Source: DATECU01 sp035286745
GTDB taxonomy: Bacteria > Acidobacteriota > Vicinamibacteria > Fen-336
DNA length: 48,040 nucleotides
Direction: 5' to 3'
Assembly: GCA_035286745.1 (NCBI GenBank)
Contig: DATECU010000271.1
Span: forward strand, 1 to 48,040
Shown here: piece by piece, positions 31,159 through 39,224 of the stretch
Layout: each line of letters begins with the position of its first letter
Position numbering within the stretch: the stretch's first letter is position 1
Notes under the pieces: model-generated
What the model saw: only the letters and a program-made list of their open reading frames with translations
What the model was told of the DNA's origin: nothing
Database searches by the model: none
Made by a program: the position numbers and the translations under genes

Positions 31159-32004
31159 ATGGAGACCACCGTGGTAGACGACAGCCCCGTCCTCCGGATC
31201 CGGACCGCCGTTCGGGCGAGAGAGGTCGTTCCCCAGGCCGAGGTCGCCGCTCAGCCGGCGATCAGGATCCAGGGGCTCAACCTTGCCTACGTCGACAACC
31301 ACGTGTTGCACGACATCACAATGGAGATCGAAGCCGAGAGGGTCACCGCCTTCATCGGTCCCTCGGGCTGCGGCAAGTCGACCCTGCTGCGCTGCTTCAA
31401 CCGCATGAACGACCTGATCGACGGGGTCCGCGTCTGGGGAGACTTGAGCGTCATGGGGCTCGAGGTGAACGGAGCCCAGACCGACGTCATCGAGGTACGC
31501 CGGCGGGTGGGCATGGTGTTCCAGAAGTCCAACCCGTTCCCCAAGTCGATCTACGAAAACGTCGTCTACGGGCTGCGCATAGCCGGCATCCGCGACAAGC
31601 CCACGCTCGACGCCGCCTGTGAGCGCAGCCTGCGCAGTGCGGCGTTGTGGGACGAGGTGAAGGACCGGCTGGACCAGAGCGGGCTGGGGCTCTCCGGAGG
31701 CCAGATGCAGCGCCTGTGCATCGCACGCGCCATCGCCGTCGAGCCCGAGATCATCCTGATGGACGAGCCCTGCTCGGCCCTCGATCCCATCGCCACCGTC
31801 AAGATCGAAGAGCTAATCTACGAGCTCAAGGAGAAGTACACGATCGTCATCGTGACTCACAACTTGCAGCAAGCCGCACGGGTGTCCGACCGCACAGCCT
31901 TCTTCTGGCTGGGACGACTGGTGGAGTACGGTCCGACGGCGGATCTCTTCACCAAGCCCCAGGACAAGTTGACCGAGGACTACATAACGGGGAGGTTCGG
32001 TTAG
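31159..32004 (+). CDS. pstB: Phosphate ABC transporter ATP-binding protein PstB
   Basis: The 281-residue ATPase has Walker A GPSGCGKST (67-75), the PstB-typical RCFNRMNDLIDG, the Q-loop in VGMVFQKSNPFPKSIYENV, signature LSGGQ (178-182) and Walker B IILMDEPCSALDP with Asp202. The switch His lies in IVTHNLQQA. A 32-residue N-terminal extension precedes the usual start, so a later start is possible, but GGAGGGG upstream of ATG 31159 supports this one. It hydrolyses ATP to drive PstCA. A palindromic repeat lies between this gene and phoU. Confidence 0.97.
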   Translation: METTVVDDSPVLRIRTAVRAREVVPQAEVAAQPAIRIQGLNLAYVDNHVLHDITMEIEAERVTAFIGPSGCGKSTLLRCFNRMNDLIDGVRVWGDLSVMGLEVNGAQTDVIEVRRRVGMVFQKSNPFPKSIYENVVYGLRIAGIRDKPTLDAACERSLRSAALWDEVKDRLDQSGLGLSGGQMQRLCIARAIAVEPEIILMDEPCSALDPIATVKIEELIYELKEKYTIVIVTHNLQQAARVSDRTAFFWLGRLVEYGPTADLFTKPQDKLTEDYITGRFG

Positions 32005-32015
32005 AACGGCAGCCA

Positions 32016-32095
32016 TCAGCAATCAGCATTCAGCACTCAGCTACGGACCAAGCCGTTGTCGGTTGCTGACCGCCGACTGCTGATCGCTGAAAGCT
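32016..32095 (+). repeat. Palindromic element copy B between pstB and phoU
   Basis: The left arm (32016-32043) is four heptamers TCAGCAA, TCAGCAT, TCAGCAC, TCAGCTA. The right arm (32065-32095) is GCTGACC, GCCGACT, GCTGATC, GCTGAAA plus a partial unit, inverted to the left arm. The spacer is 21 nt. The same unit architecture occurs at 9069-9225. Sitting inside the Pst operon, the transcribed palindrome would form a hairpin ahead of phoU. Confidence 0.75.
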
Positions 32096-32127
32096 ACCCA
32101 TTGTCGCCTAGCGTAACCAGGGGCTCT

Positions 32128-32799
32128 ATGGAACGCCATCATTTCGAAGACGAGCTGCAAACCCTGAAGAACCGCCTCCTCACCATGGGGGCTCTGGTCG
32201 AGGACCGCGTGCACCAGGCGGTCACCGCCCTGGTCGAGCGCCGGCTGGAGGTCTGCGACACCGTCATCGCCGGCGACCGCGAGGTCAACGACCTCCAGAT
32301 CGAGCTGGACGACCGCTGCCTCAAGCTACTGGCGCTGCAACAGCCCATGGCTTCGGACCTCCGGCTGATCACGGCGGCCATGAAGATCAACGCCGATCTG
32401 GAACGTATCGGCGATCAGGCCGTGAACATCGCGCAGAACGCGCTCCGAATCCTGCGGCAGCCGCCACTCAGGCCCCTGCTCGACATACCCCGCATGGCCG
32501 ACCTGGCCGAGGCCATGACTCGCGACAGCCTGGACGCCTTCGTGCGCAAGGACCCGCTGCTGGCCCGCGCCGTGCTCGCGCGGGACGACGAGGTGGACGG
32601 TCTCAAGGACCAAGTCTTCCGCGTCCTGCTCACGCACATGATGGCCGACCCCGGCACCATCGAGCGGGCGCTCAGCCTGATCCTGGTCAGCCGCAATCTG
32701 GAGCGGATCGCCGACCACGCCACCAACATCGCCGAGGACGTGATCTTCCTGGTGGAGGCCAGGGAGGTACGCCACCACTACGAGGCTCAGGACCGATGA
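32128..32799 (+). CDS. phoU: Phosphate signalling regulator PhoU
   Basis: ATG 32128 gives 223 residues, the usual PhoU length. Two PhoU three-helix repeats are present. Each has the metal-binding E/DxxxD-type motif: the first in DLERIGDQAVNIAQNAL, the second in RNLERIADHATNIAEDVIFL. MERHHFEDELQTLKNRL is the typical start. PhoU links the Pst transporter to the PhoR kinase and keeps it off when phosphate is ample. An upstream GTG frame runs through the palindrome and is rejected. The stop overlaps the next gene's ATG (ATGA), so the response regulator is translationally coupled. Confidence 0.96.
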   Translation: MERHHFEDELQTLKNRLLTMGALVEDRVHQAVTALVERRLEVCDTVIAGDREVNDLQIELDDRCLKLLALQQPMASDLRLITAAMKINADLERIGDQAVNIAQNALRILRQPPLRPLLDIPRMADLAEAMTRDSLDAFVRKDPLLARAVLARDDEVDGLKDQVFRVLLTHMMADPGTIERALSLILVSRNLERIADHATNIAEDVIFLVEAREVRHHYEAQDR

Positions 32800-33524
32800 G
32801 TGCCGCGGCTCGTTCGCTGGCCAGCGCGCCGAACGCCAGTCTGGACGGCCGCCGCCGGGTGGTGGTGATCGAGGACGATCCCGACATCGCCGAGGCCATC
32901 GGTTTCCAGCTCGAAAAGGCGGGGCTGGCGGTGCGCTTGGCGAAGACCGGCGAGGAAGGGTTGGACGCAGCCCGCCGGGGAACCGACCTGGTGCTGCTGG
33001 ATCTGAATCTGCCCCACATGGACGGCCTGGAGGTCTGTCGTCTGCTGCGCCGGCAGGCCGCGACGGCGCGCGTCCCCATCATCATCGTCTCCGCCCGTGC
33101 CGAGGAGGCCGACCGAGTACTCGGCCTCGAGTTGGGGGCTGACGACTACCTGGTCAAGCCCTTCAGTCTCAAGGAGCTGGCCACGCGCTGCCGGGTGGCG
33201 CTCCGGCGCAGCGAGGATGGGGCGGAGCCGGCGGCCGTCTACCGTGACGACAACTGGGACATCGACTTTGAGTCCTATCTGGTGCGCTATCAAGGGCAAG
33301 AGCTGCGTCTGACGCACAAGGAGATCGAGCTCTTCCGAGCCTTGGTCGAGCGACCCGGGCGCGTGCTGACCCGAGATCGCCTGTTGACGCGGGTGTGGAG
33401 CGATGCTGCCGACGTCGATCTGCGCAGCATCGACGCCCACGTCAGGCGGCTCAGAGCCAAGCTCGGCCCCGCTCGACATCACATCGAGACCGTGGTGGGG
33501 ATCGGCTATCGTTTCGTGCGCTGA
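32796..33524 (+). CDS. PhoB/OmpR-family response regulator at the end of the pst operon
   Basis: The 242-residue protein has a receiver domain (about 20-135) with acidic pocket Glu26-Asp27-Asp28, phospho-acceptor Asp69 in LVLLDLNLP, Ser in IIVSAR and Lys in LVKPFS. A winged-helix DNA-binding domain (about 150-242) holds LRLTHKEIELFRALVERPG and VDLRSIDAHVRRLRAKLG. A short, Ser/Ala-rich N-terminal extension of about 19 residues precedes the usual start. It overlaps phoU by 4 nt. It has no kinase of its own in the operon and faces the phoR gene tail-to-tail. It may be phosphorylated by PhoR or be a dedicated Pst regulator. Confidence 0.93.
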   Translation: MSAAARSLASAPNASLDGRRRVVVIEDDPDIAEAIGFQLEKAGLAVRLAKTGEEGLDAARRGTDLVLLDLNLPHMDGLEVCRLLRRQAATARVPIIIVSARAEEADRVLGLELGADDYLVKPFSLKELATRCRVALRRSEDGAEPAAVYRDDNWDIDFESYLVRYQGQELRLTHKEIELFRALVERPGRVLTRDRLLTRVWSDAADVDLRSIDAHVRRLRAKLGPARHHIETVVGIGYRFVR

Positions 33525-33540
33525 GGAAACACCCGCTCGG

Positions 33541-33585
33541 TCGGCCCGATCGCCAAGCCCAAGCTGGGCCAGAGGCCGATGCCGA
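33541..33585. terminator. Possible bidirectional hairpin between convergent regulators
   Basis: GCCCA and TGGGC flank AGC at 33557-33569, inside an outer TCGGC/GCCGA pair (33541-33545, 33581-33585). It lies between the tail-to-tail response regulator and kinase genes. Stems are short and there is no clear T-run on either strand. Confidence 0.35.
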
Positions 33586-33590
33586 CCCGG

Positions 33591-35381
33591 TCACGCCACC
33601 GCGGGGTCGCGGCCGTCCCGCGGCAGGGTGAGGGTGAAGCGCGAGCCCTTCCCAAGCGTGCTCTCGACCCCCACCTTGGCCCCCATCCCCTCCGACGAAT
33701 GCTTGACGATGGCAAGCCCCAGGCCGGTGCCGCCCAGCTCGCGGCTGCGAGCCTTGTCCACCCGATAGAATCGCTCGAAGATCCGGCCCAGGTGCTCCGC
33801 CGCGATGCCGGGGCCGTCGTCCTCCACCACCACAAGCGCGCTCCCCTCGGGTCCGGCTTCGCTCCAAACGGCCACCTGGCCCGCTTCGGGGGTGTACTTG
33901 ATGGCGTTCTCGATCAGGTTGTGAAGGACCAGCCGCAGCCGCTCGGGGTCGGTTACCACCGCCGGGGCCCCTCGGCCCTGGTGACGGAGGCCGATGCCCC
34001 TGCGCGCGGCCAGATCGGCGAGCGACGCGGCGACGTCCTCAACCACCTCGCCCGGCGCTACCGGCTCCCACTGTGGTGGGCGTTCTCCGGACTCGATCCG
34101 CGACAGCTCCAGCAGGTCCCCCACCAGCGTGGTCATACGTTCGGCGTGGGTGCGGATCTTGCCCAGGAAGCGGCGGGCCAGCTCGGGATCGGCCAGGGCG
34201 CCGTCTTCCAGGGCCTCCACGAAACCCCGGATGGAGGTGAGGGGCGTGCGCAGCTCGTGGGACGCGTTGGCCACGAAGTCGCGCCGCACCCGTTCGACGC
34301 TCCGGCGCTCGGTGGCGTCGTGGAAGGTGACGACGGCGCCGTGAGAGCCACCCTCGTCTCCTGGGAAGGGAGCCCCGATCAGCGAGTAGAGGCGCCGCAG
34401 ATGATGGACCTCCACCTCGGCGGCCCGCCGCTTTCCGGTTCGCAGGACGTCTTCCAGCAGGACTGCGACCTCCCGCTGCCGGATGGCCTCCATGTAGTGG
34501 CGACCGATCGGGTCCTGGAGGCCCAGACTGGAGCGGAGCACGTCGTTGGCCAGGAGGACCCGCCCCTGGTGATCGACGGCCAGCACCCCGTCGTCCATGG
34601 AACCGAGGACGGCCTCGGTGCGGGCCCGGTCCCGGGTGATCTCCGTGAGCTGGGCCTGGAGGTGATCGGCCGACTGGTTGAGGATGCGCGCCAGCTCGCC
34701 TAACTCATCCTGGCGGCCCACCAGGCTGCGGGCACCCAGGTCGCCGCCGGCAAAGCGGCGGGCCGCGTCCATGATGGTGCGCAGCGGTCCGGCCAGAGAC
34801 GAAGACAGGCCGATGGAAAGAAACGCGGTGATGACGAAGGCGACGCCCAGGGCCTTCATCACCGCTCCCCGCAGCTCCCGCGCCTGTTCCTCCACGTCCT
34901 TGAGGCTCAAGGCCACCCTGGCCACGCCCAGGAGCCGTCCCTGGCGGCGGATGGGTACCGCGGCGTAGAGCAGATCGGCCCCGACGGTCGCGCTCCTCCG
35001 TACCCAGGTCCCCTCGCCCATGGCCAGGGCGTCCCGCACCTCGGGCCGACCGCCGTGGTTGTCGAGGGCGGCCAGCTCCCGGCCCGACGCGGCCGAGTCG
35101 GCCAGCACGCGGCCGTCAGGCGCGACGATGGTGACCCGCGCACGTAGCTCGCGGGCCGTCTCGTCCACCAGTGCGTCGAGCCGGGCGGGGTCGGCGGCTT
35201 CGGCCAGGGCCTGCTGAACGGTGTGTGCCATGAGGCGCGCCTCGGCGAGGAGCACCTCGCGAGTGCGTGCCATCGCGCGTCGCTTCAGGGCGGGTCCCGC
35301 CAGCAGCAGCACCACCAGCAGCGCCGCCGCCGAGGCCGCCACGGCAGTGACGGCGATACGAGAGCGCAAGCGCAAGATCAC
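33591..35381 (-). CDS. phoR: Phosphate-regulon sensor histidine kinase PhoR
   Basis: Translation starts at GTG 35381, overlapping the regulator's stop (GTGA), giving 596 residues. Order: TM1 (about 9-30), periplasmic domain (about 36-172), TM2 (about 176-198), HAMP (about 198-250) and PAS (about 252-358). HisKA follows with His375 in NASHELRTPLTSI, then HATPase with the N-box NLIENAIKYT (about 488-497), DDGPGI and GTGLGLAIVK. The RVRRDFVANASHELRTPL segment is characteristic of PhoR. The large periplasmic sensor differs from E. coli PhoR, which lacks one. It phosphorylates PhoB when phosphate is scarce. The gene is tail-to-tail with the pst operon. Confidence 0.93.
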   Translation of the reverse strand: MILRLRSRIAVTAVAASAAALLVVLLLAGPALKRRAMARTREVLLAEARLMAHTVQQALAEAADPARLDALVDETARELRARVTIVAPDGRVLADSAASGRELAALDNHGGRPEVRDALAMGEGTWVRRSATVGADLLYAAVPIRRQGRLLGVARVALSLKDVEEQARELRGAVMKALGVAFVITAFLSIGLSSSLAGPLRTIMDAARRFAGGDLGARSLVGRQDELGELARILNQSADHLQAQLTEITRDRARTEAVLGSMDDGVLAVDHQGRVLLANDVLRSSLGLQDPIGRHYMEAIRQREVAVLLEDVLRTGKRRAAEVEVHHLRRLYSLIGAPFPGDEGGSHGAVVTFHDATERRSVERVRRDFVANASHELRTPLTSIRGFVEALEDGALADPELARRFLGKIRTHAERMTTLVGDLLELSRIESGERPPQWEPVAPGEVVEDVAASLADLAARRGIGLRHQGRGAPAVVTDPERLRLVLHNLIENAIKYTPEAGQVAVWSEAGPEGSALVVVEDDGPGIAAEHLGRIFERFYRVDKARSRELGGTGLGLAIVKHSSEGMGAKVGVESTLGKGSRFTLTLPRDGRDPAVA

Positions 35382-36073
35382 GACTCGTCCTCTCGGCTCA
35401 GCCGGTAGCCCAAAGACTTCACGGTCACGATGAACGGGGCCAGGCCGGGGAGCTTCTCCCGCAGGCGCCTCACGTGGACGTCCACGGTCCTGGTGCCCTC
35501 GGCGTAGGAGTAGCCCCAGACCTGCTCCAGAAGCGTTTGGCGCAGCAGCACGCGGCCCTTGGCTCTGAGCAGCGCCTCCAGCAGGGCGAACTCCTTGGCC
35601 GTCAGGTGGACCCCCTCGCCGGCCCACTTCACGGTGTGGCGCGAGGGGTCCAGGCTGAGCTGGGCAAAGCTCAAGACGGCCTCGCCTTCCTGGTCGCGGC
35701 GCTCGATCCGCCGTAGCAGGGCCCGGATCCGGGCCAGCAATTCCTTGGGGCTGAACGGTTTGACCACGTAGTCATCGGCTCCCGTCTCCAGACCCACGAT
35801 GCGGTCCGCCTCATCGCCGCGTGCCGTGAGCATCACGATCGGTCGGTCGCGGGTGCGCGGGTCGCGGCGCAGTTCGGCGCAGAGGGAGAGCCCGTCCAGC
35901 TCGGGCAGCTGGAGATCGAGAATCAGCAGGTCGAAGGGACCGGCCAAGGCCCGGCGCAAGCCCTCCTTGCCCTGGTCGGCCGACTCCACGGTCCAGCCGT
36001 CGCGGCTCAGGTAGTGGTCGAGCAGCTCCACGATATCGGGATCGTCCTCGACCACCAGCACCCGCTTCGCCAC
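35378..36073 (-). CDS. phoB: PhoB-type response regulator paired with PhoR
   Basis: The 231-residue protein starts at GTG 36073. Its receiver domain has Glu9-Asp10-Asp11, phospho-acceptor Asp53 in LLILDLQLP, Thr in MLTARGDEADR and Lys in VVKPFS. The winged-helix domain has LTAKEFALLEALLRAKGRVL, RTVDVHVRRLREKL and ends VKSLGYRLS. It is directly upstream of the kinase with a GTGA overlap and is the natural partner. No SD precedes the GTG; a TAGGCT box on the same strand ends 7 nt upstream, so the operon mRNA may be leaderless. It should bind the GTCA direct repeats before the porin. Confidence 0.92.
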   Translation of the reverse strand: MAKRVLVVEDDPDIVELLDHYLSRDGWTVESADQGKEGLRRALAGPFDLLILDLQLPELDGLSLCAELRRDPRTRDRPIVMLTARGDEADRIVGLETGADDYVVKPFSPKELLARIRALLRRIERRDQEGEAVLSFAQLSLDPSRHTVKWAGEGVHLTAKEFALLEALLRAKGRVLLRQTLLEQVWGYSYAEGTRTVDVHVRRLREKLPGLAPFIVTVKSLGYRLSREDES

Positions 36074-36383
36074 TCGGGACAGCCTACCCGATCCGGCGAG
36101 CAGAAGCTCCTGGACGACCGGCCGGCGTGGGTGTCTGCGCGTTCCTCAGTCCACCTGGCCGCAAGAACCGGGCGGCCCACGCGTCGGCCGGAAGCCGTCG
36201 TCCGACCTCCGCCCCGGTTTAGCGCTTCGAAGGATGCGGGTCGTCGCCTGGTCCGGCGGCCGCCTCAAACCGATCCCGCCTATCCCGCCCACCTTCCGAC
36301 TACCGATACCGACCGGGCTTGTCCTACAATATGGTGGCCGTCAGGCACCTACCCCCTACCTGTTGTGGTGAAGGAGCAGGCTC
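36074..36383. promoter_or_regulatory. Divergent intergenic region between phoB and ELWxxDGT gene 2
   Basis: I see no gene here. On the minus side, TAGGCT (36081-36086 complement) is the likely -10 of phoB-phoR. On the plus side, TACAAT (36325-36330) follows GCTTGTCC and lies 53 nt before the next ATG, matching the promoter position of the paralog at 22049. AAGGAG precedes the ATG at 36384. No GTCA direct-repeat array is evident. Confidence 0.5.
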
Positions 36384-39035
36384 ATGACCGATCGAGGCTC
36401 GTGCGCGCTTCTTGCCGTGCTGCTGCTGGCACCTGCCGCCAGCGCCCTTGCCCAGGCCTACCGGGTGAAGGACATCGTCCAGACGACCGGCGATTCGAAC
36501 CCCCACAACGTGGTCGCCGTGGCGGGCACGGCCTTCTTCGTGGCGTACGATGGCCACCACGACTACGAGCTATGGAAGACGGATGGAACGCCGGCGGGGA
36601 CCATCCCGGTGAGGCGCGGCCCGGGGTCGCCGCCCAGGCCCGGCCAGCTAACGCGCGTGGGAGACCTTCTGTTTTTCACGGCTGGGGATGGGGGAGGAAC
36701 CCTCTGGAAGAGCGACGGCACAGTCGACGGAACGGTTCGAGTGGCTTCACCGGGCTGGTACCCGATGTCGCTGCGGGCTGTGGGCGATGTCCTCTTCCTG
36801 ACGGTGACGACCTCCGAGAACGGCACGGAGCTATGGAAGAGCGACGGGACGGCGGCCGGTACAGTCATGGTGAAGGACATCCGACCGGGTCGCGACTCGT
36901 CCTACCCTCAGGGCCTGGTCGCGTTCAAGAACCTCGCGTTCTTCTGGGCCGATGACGGGATCCACGGCTGGGAGCTGTGGCGCTCCGATGGGTCGGCCAC
37001 CGGGACCACGATGGTGGCGGACATTCAGCCGGGTCCGGAAGGGACGGGCGGCGGGAGGCTGGTGGCCGCGTCCGACCGCCTCTTCTTCTCGACGACACGG
37101 CCGGCGACCGGTCGCGAACTGTGGTCGACAGACGGCACCGACGCCCAGACTCGCCTGGTGCGCGACCTGTGCCCGGGAGCCTGCTCCGCGATTGGCGCCT
37201 ACTCCTTCGGGATGGCGGCGTTGGGCGGCCAGCTCTTCTTCGCGGCCGATGACGGCACCTCGGGTCAGGAGCTCTGGCAGACCGATGGCAGCGAAGCGGG
37301 GACGGTACTTGTGAGGGACATCGTACCTGGGACAGGCGGCTCCTACCCCGAGCACCTTACGAATGTTGGTGGCACCCTCTTCCTGGCGGCCGGCGACTTC
37401 AAGGCCGGCGTCGAGTTGTGGAAGAGCGATGGCAGCGCAGCAGGCACGGTTCGTGTCGCCGACATCAGGCCGGGGAGCTGGGGGTCGGCCCCCGAAGCAC
37501 TGATGGAGGTTGGCAACCGTCTCCTCTTCTACGCCGACGATGGCAAGCATGGCCGGGAGCTGTGGCGAAGCGACGGGACTCTGTCCGGCACCGCCCTGAT
37601 CGCCGATGTCTTTCCGGGCGAGGCGTCCTCGGCTCCGTACGCGGCGACCCTGACACCCGTCGAAGCCGACGTGTTCTTTGCCGCCGCCGATGGCCAGAGG
37701 GGCGTAGAGCTGTGGAAGAGCGATGGGACTGGCGCAGGCACCCTTCCGTTGAGGGACATCCACGCGACCAGTGGCTCCTCTACTCCCACCTCGCTGGCTG
37801 GCGCGGATGGGCAGCTGTTCTTTCAAGCCACCGACCCCGTCTACGGCGCCGAAATGTGGACCAGCGACGGCACCGAACTGGGCACCCAGCTTTTCAAGGA
37901 CTTCCGCCCCGGACCCCAGTCCGGGCACCCAAACGGATTCACCTCGACGCCGTTCGGCCTTCTCTTTGCGGCATCAAGTGCGGCCGACGAATGGGCTCTT
38001 TGGAAGACCGACGGCACCACAGGCGGTACGGTTCGGCTCAAGAGCCTAACCACGTCCGTGGCTCCGAGCCGACTCGCCGCTCTTGGCAACCTGGCTCTCT
38101 TCGCCTGGGGCAGCGCTGCCACCGGGTCCGAGTTGTGGCGCACCGATGGCACATCTGAGGGAACTGTCCTGGTGAAGGACATCAATCCGGGCAGCGAGGG
38201 CTCATCCCCCGGCCAGGTCACCGTCGTCGGCAGCACTGCCTTCTTCCTCGCCTTTGAGCCGGCTACGGGGTACGAGCTCTGGCGCAGCGACGGCTCGGAG
38301 GCGGGCACCTATCGAGTAGCCGACGTGGAGCCAGGGCCCTTCAGCCCCGACATCAAGGGGATGGCCACCCTGGGCAATCACCTCTTCTTCGTGACCTTCG
38401 ACGCGACACCCGGGACCAAGATCTACCGCACCGATGGTACCCCCGGCAACGCCGAGGCTGTCGTCGCCTTCTCCTCCTGTCCGCAGATCGAGGAGATCCT
38501 GGTTCCGCTGGAAGACCGTCTCTTCTTCCAGGCCCGCGACCCCGAACACGGCTGCGAGTTGTGGGCGACCGACGGCACCCGGGCCGGAACCGCTATGGTG
38601 GCCGACCTCGATCCCGGCCTGGGTTCCTCCGACCCCAGGCGCTTGACGGTCGTGGGCCGCACCCTCTTCTTCGTGGGGGACGCCGAGGGAGAGCCGCGAC
38701 TCTGGCGCAGCGACGGGACCGCCGGGGGCACCTCCCTGGTGAGCCCGGTAACCCTCGCCGATCCCGCCTGCTACTGCTCGCCACTAACCAATGCCAACGG
38801 AACCGTCTACTTCGTCGCCTTTGATCCCCATCACGGCGGTGAGCTCTGGCAGACCGACGGCACCGGTGCAGGAACGCGAATGGTCCACGACGTCAAACCG
38901 GGCCCCGAGGGCTCTCTCCCCCTCGATCTAACCGCCACTACCACCCACCTCTACTTCGTGGCTGACGACGGGCATAGCGGCCGGGAGCTGTGGGCGGTGG
39001 ACCTTGACGTCGTCTTCAAGAACGGCTTCGAGTAG
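36384..39035 (+). CDS. Secreted ELWxxDGT-repeat protein (copy 2)
   Basis: The 883-residue protein has a signal peptide cut after SALAQ, then AYRVKDI, the same mature start as copy 1. About 17 ELWxxDGT repeats follow. Landmarks fall in the same order as in copy 1: a DLCPGACS segment after the fifth repeat, a degenerate IYRTDGT repeat with FSSC two-thirds along the last part, and the end LDVVFKNGFE. This shows duplication of the whole gene. The role is unknown, probably a surface or secreted beta-propeller-like structure. It is between the phosphate sensors and the polyphosphate genes, but phosphate control is not shown. Confidence 0.88.
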   Translation: MTDRGSCALLAVLLLAPAASALAQAYRVKDIVQTTGDSNPHNVVAVAGTAFFVAYDGHHDYELWKTDGTPAGTIPVRRGPGSPPRPGQLTRVGDLLFFTAGDGGGTLWKSDGTVDGTVRVASPGWYPMSLRAVGDVLFLTVTTSENGTELWKSDGTAAGTVMVKDIRPGRDSSYPQGLVAFKNLAFFWADDGIHGWELWRSDGSATGTTMVADIQPGPEGTGGGRLVAASDRLFFSTTRPATGRELWSTDGTDAQTRLVRDLCPGACSAIGAYSFGMAALGGQLFFAADDGTSGQELWQTDGSEAGTVLVRDIVPGTGGSYPEHLTNVGGTLFLAAGDFKAGVELWKSDGSAAGTVRVADIRPGSWGSAPEALMEVGNRLLFYADDGKHGRELWRSDGTLSGTALIADVFPGEASSAPYAATLTPVEADVFFAAADGQRGVELWKSDGTGAGTLPLRDIHATSGSSTPTSLAGADGQLFFQATDPVYGAEMWTSDGTELGTQLFKDFRPGPQSGHPNGFTSTPFGLLFAASSAADEWALWKTDGTTGGTVRLKSLTTSVAPSRLAALGNLALFAWGSAATGSELWRTDGTSEGTVLVKDINPGSEGSSPGQVTVVGSTAFFLAFEPATGYELWRSDGSEAGTYRVADVEPGPFSPDIKGMATLGNHLFFVTFDATPGTKIYRTDGTPGNAEAVVAFSSCPQIEEILVPLEDRLFFQARDPEHGCELWATDGTRAGTAMVADLDPGLGSSDPRRLTVVGRTLFFVGDAEGEPRLWRSDGTAGGTSLVSPVTLADPACYCSPLTNANGTVYFVAFDPHHGGELWQTDGTGAGTRMVHDVKPGPEGSLPLDLTATTTHLYFVADDGHSGRELWAVDLDVVFKNGFE

Positions 39036-39224
39036 CCGGCCGGCATGCGCTATCCGTAGCCGCAGCGGCGACCCGGTTTCGCGCTGACACCGGAGAGACG
39101 ATCGGCGCCAACGGCAACCGGAGATCCAGGGTTGTTGCCCCCCTGAACTTGGAGCAAGATCGGACGCTGGCGTGCGGGCCAAGGGCGGAGCCGTGGAGCG
39201 GCGTCCAGAAGGGCGAGGGGTTCA

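Noticed and set aside
33525..33590. Pho-box-like or other operator between the convergent regulators
   Set aside because: No GTCA repeats at 11-bp spacing; only a weak hairpin is present.
39036..39224. RNA gene or small ORF between ELWxxDGT gene 2 and the membrane protein
   Set aside because: I could find no tRNA-like arms, no promoter and no supported ORF.
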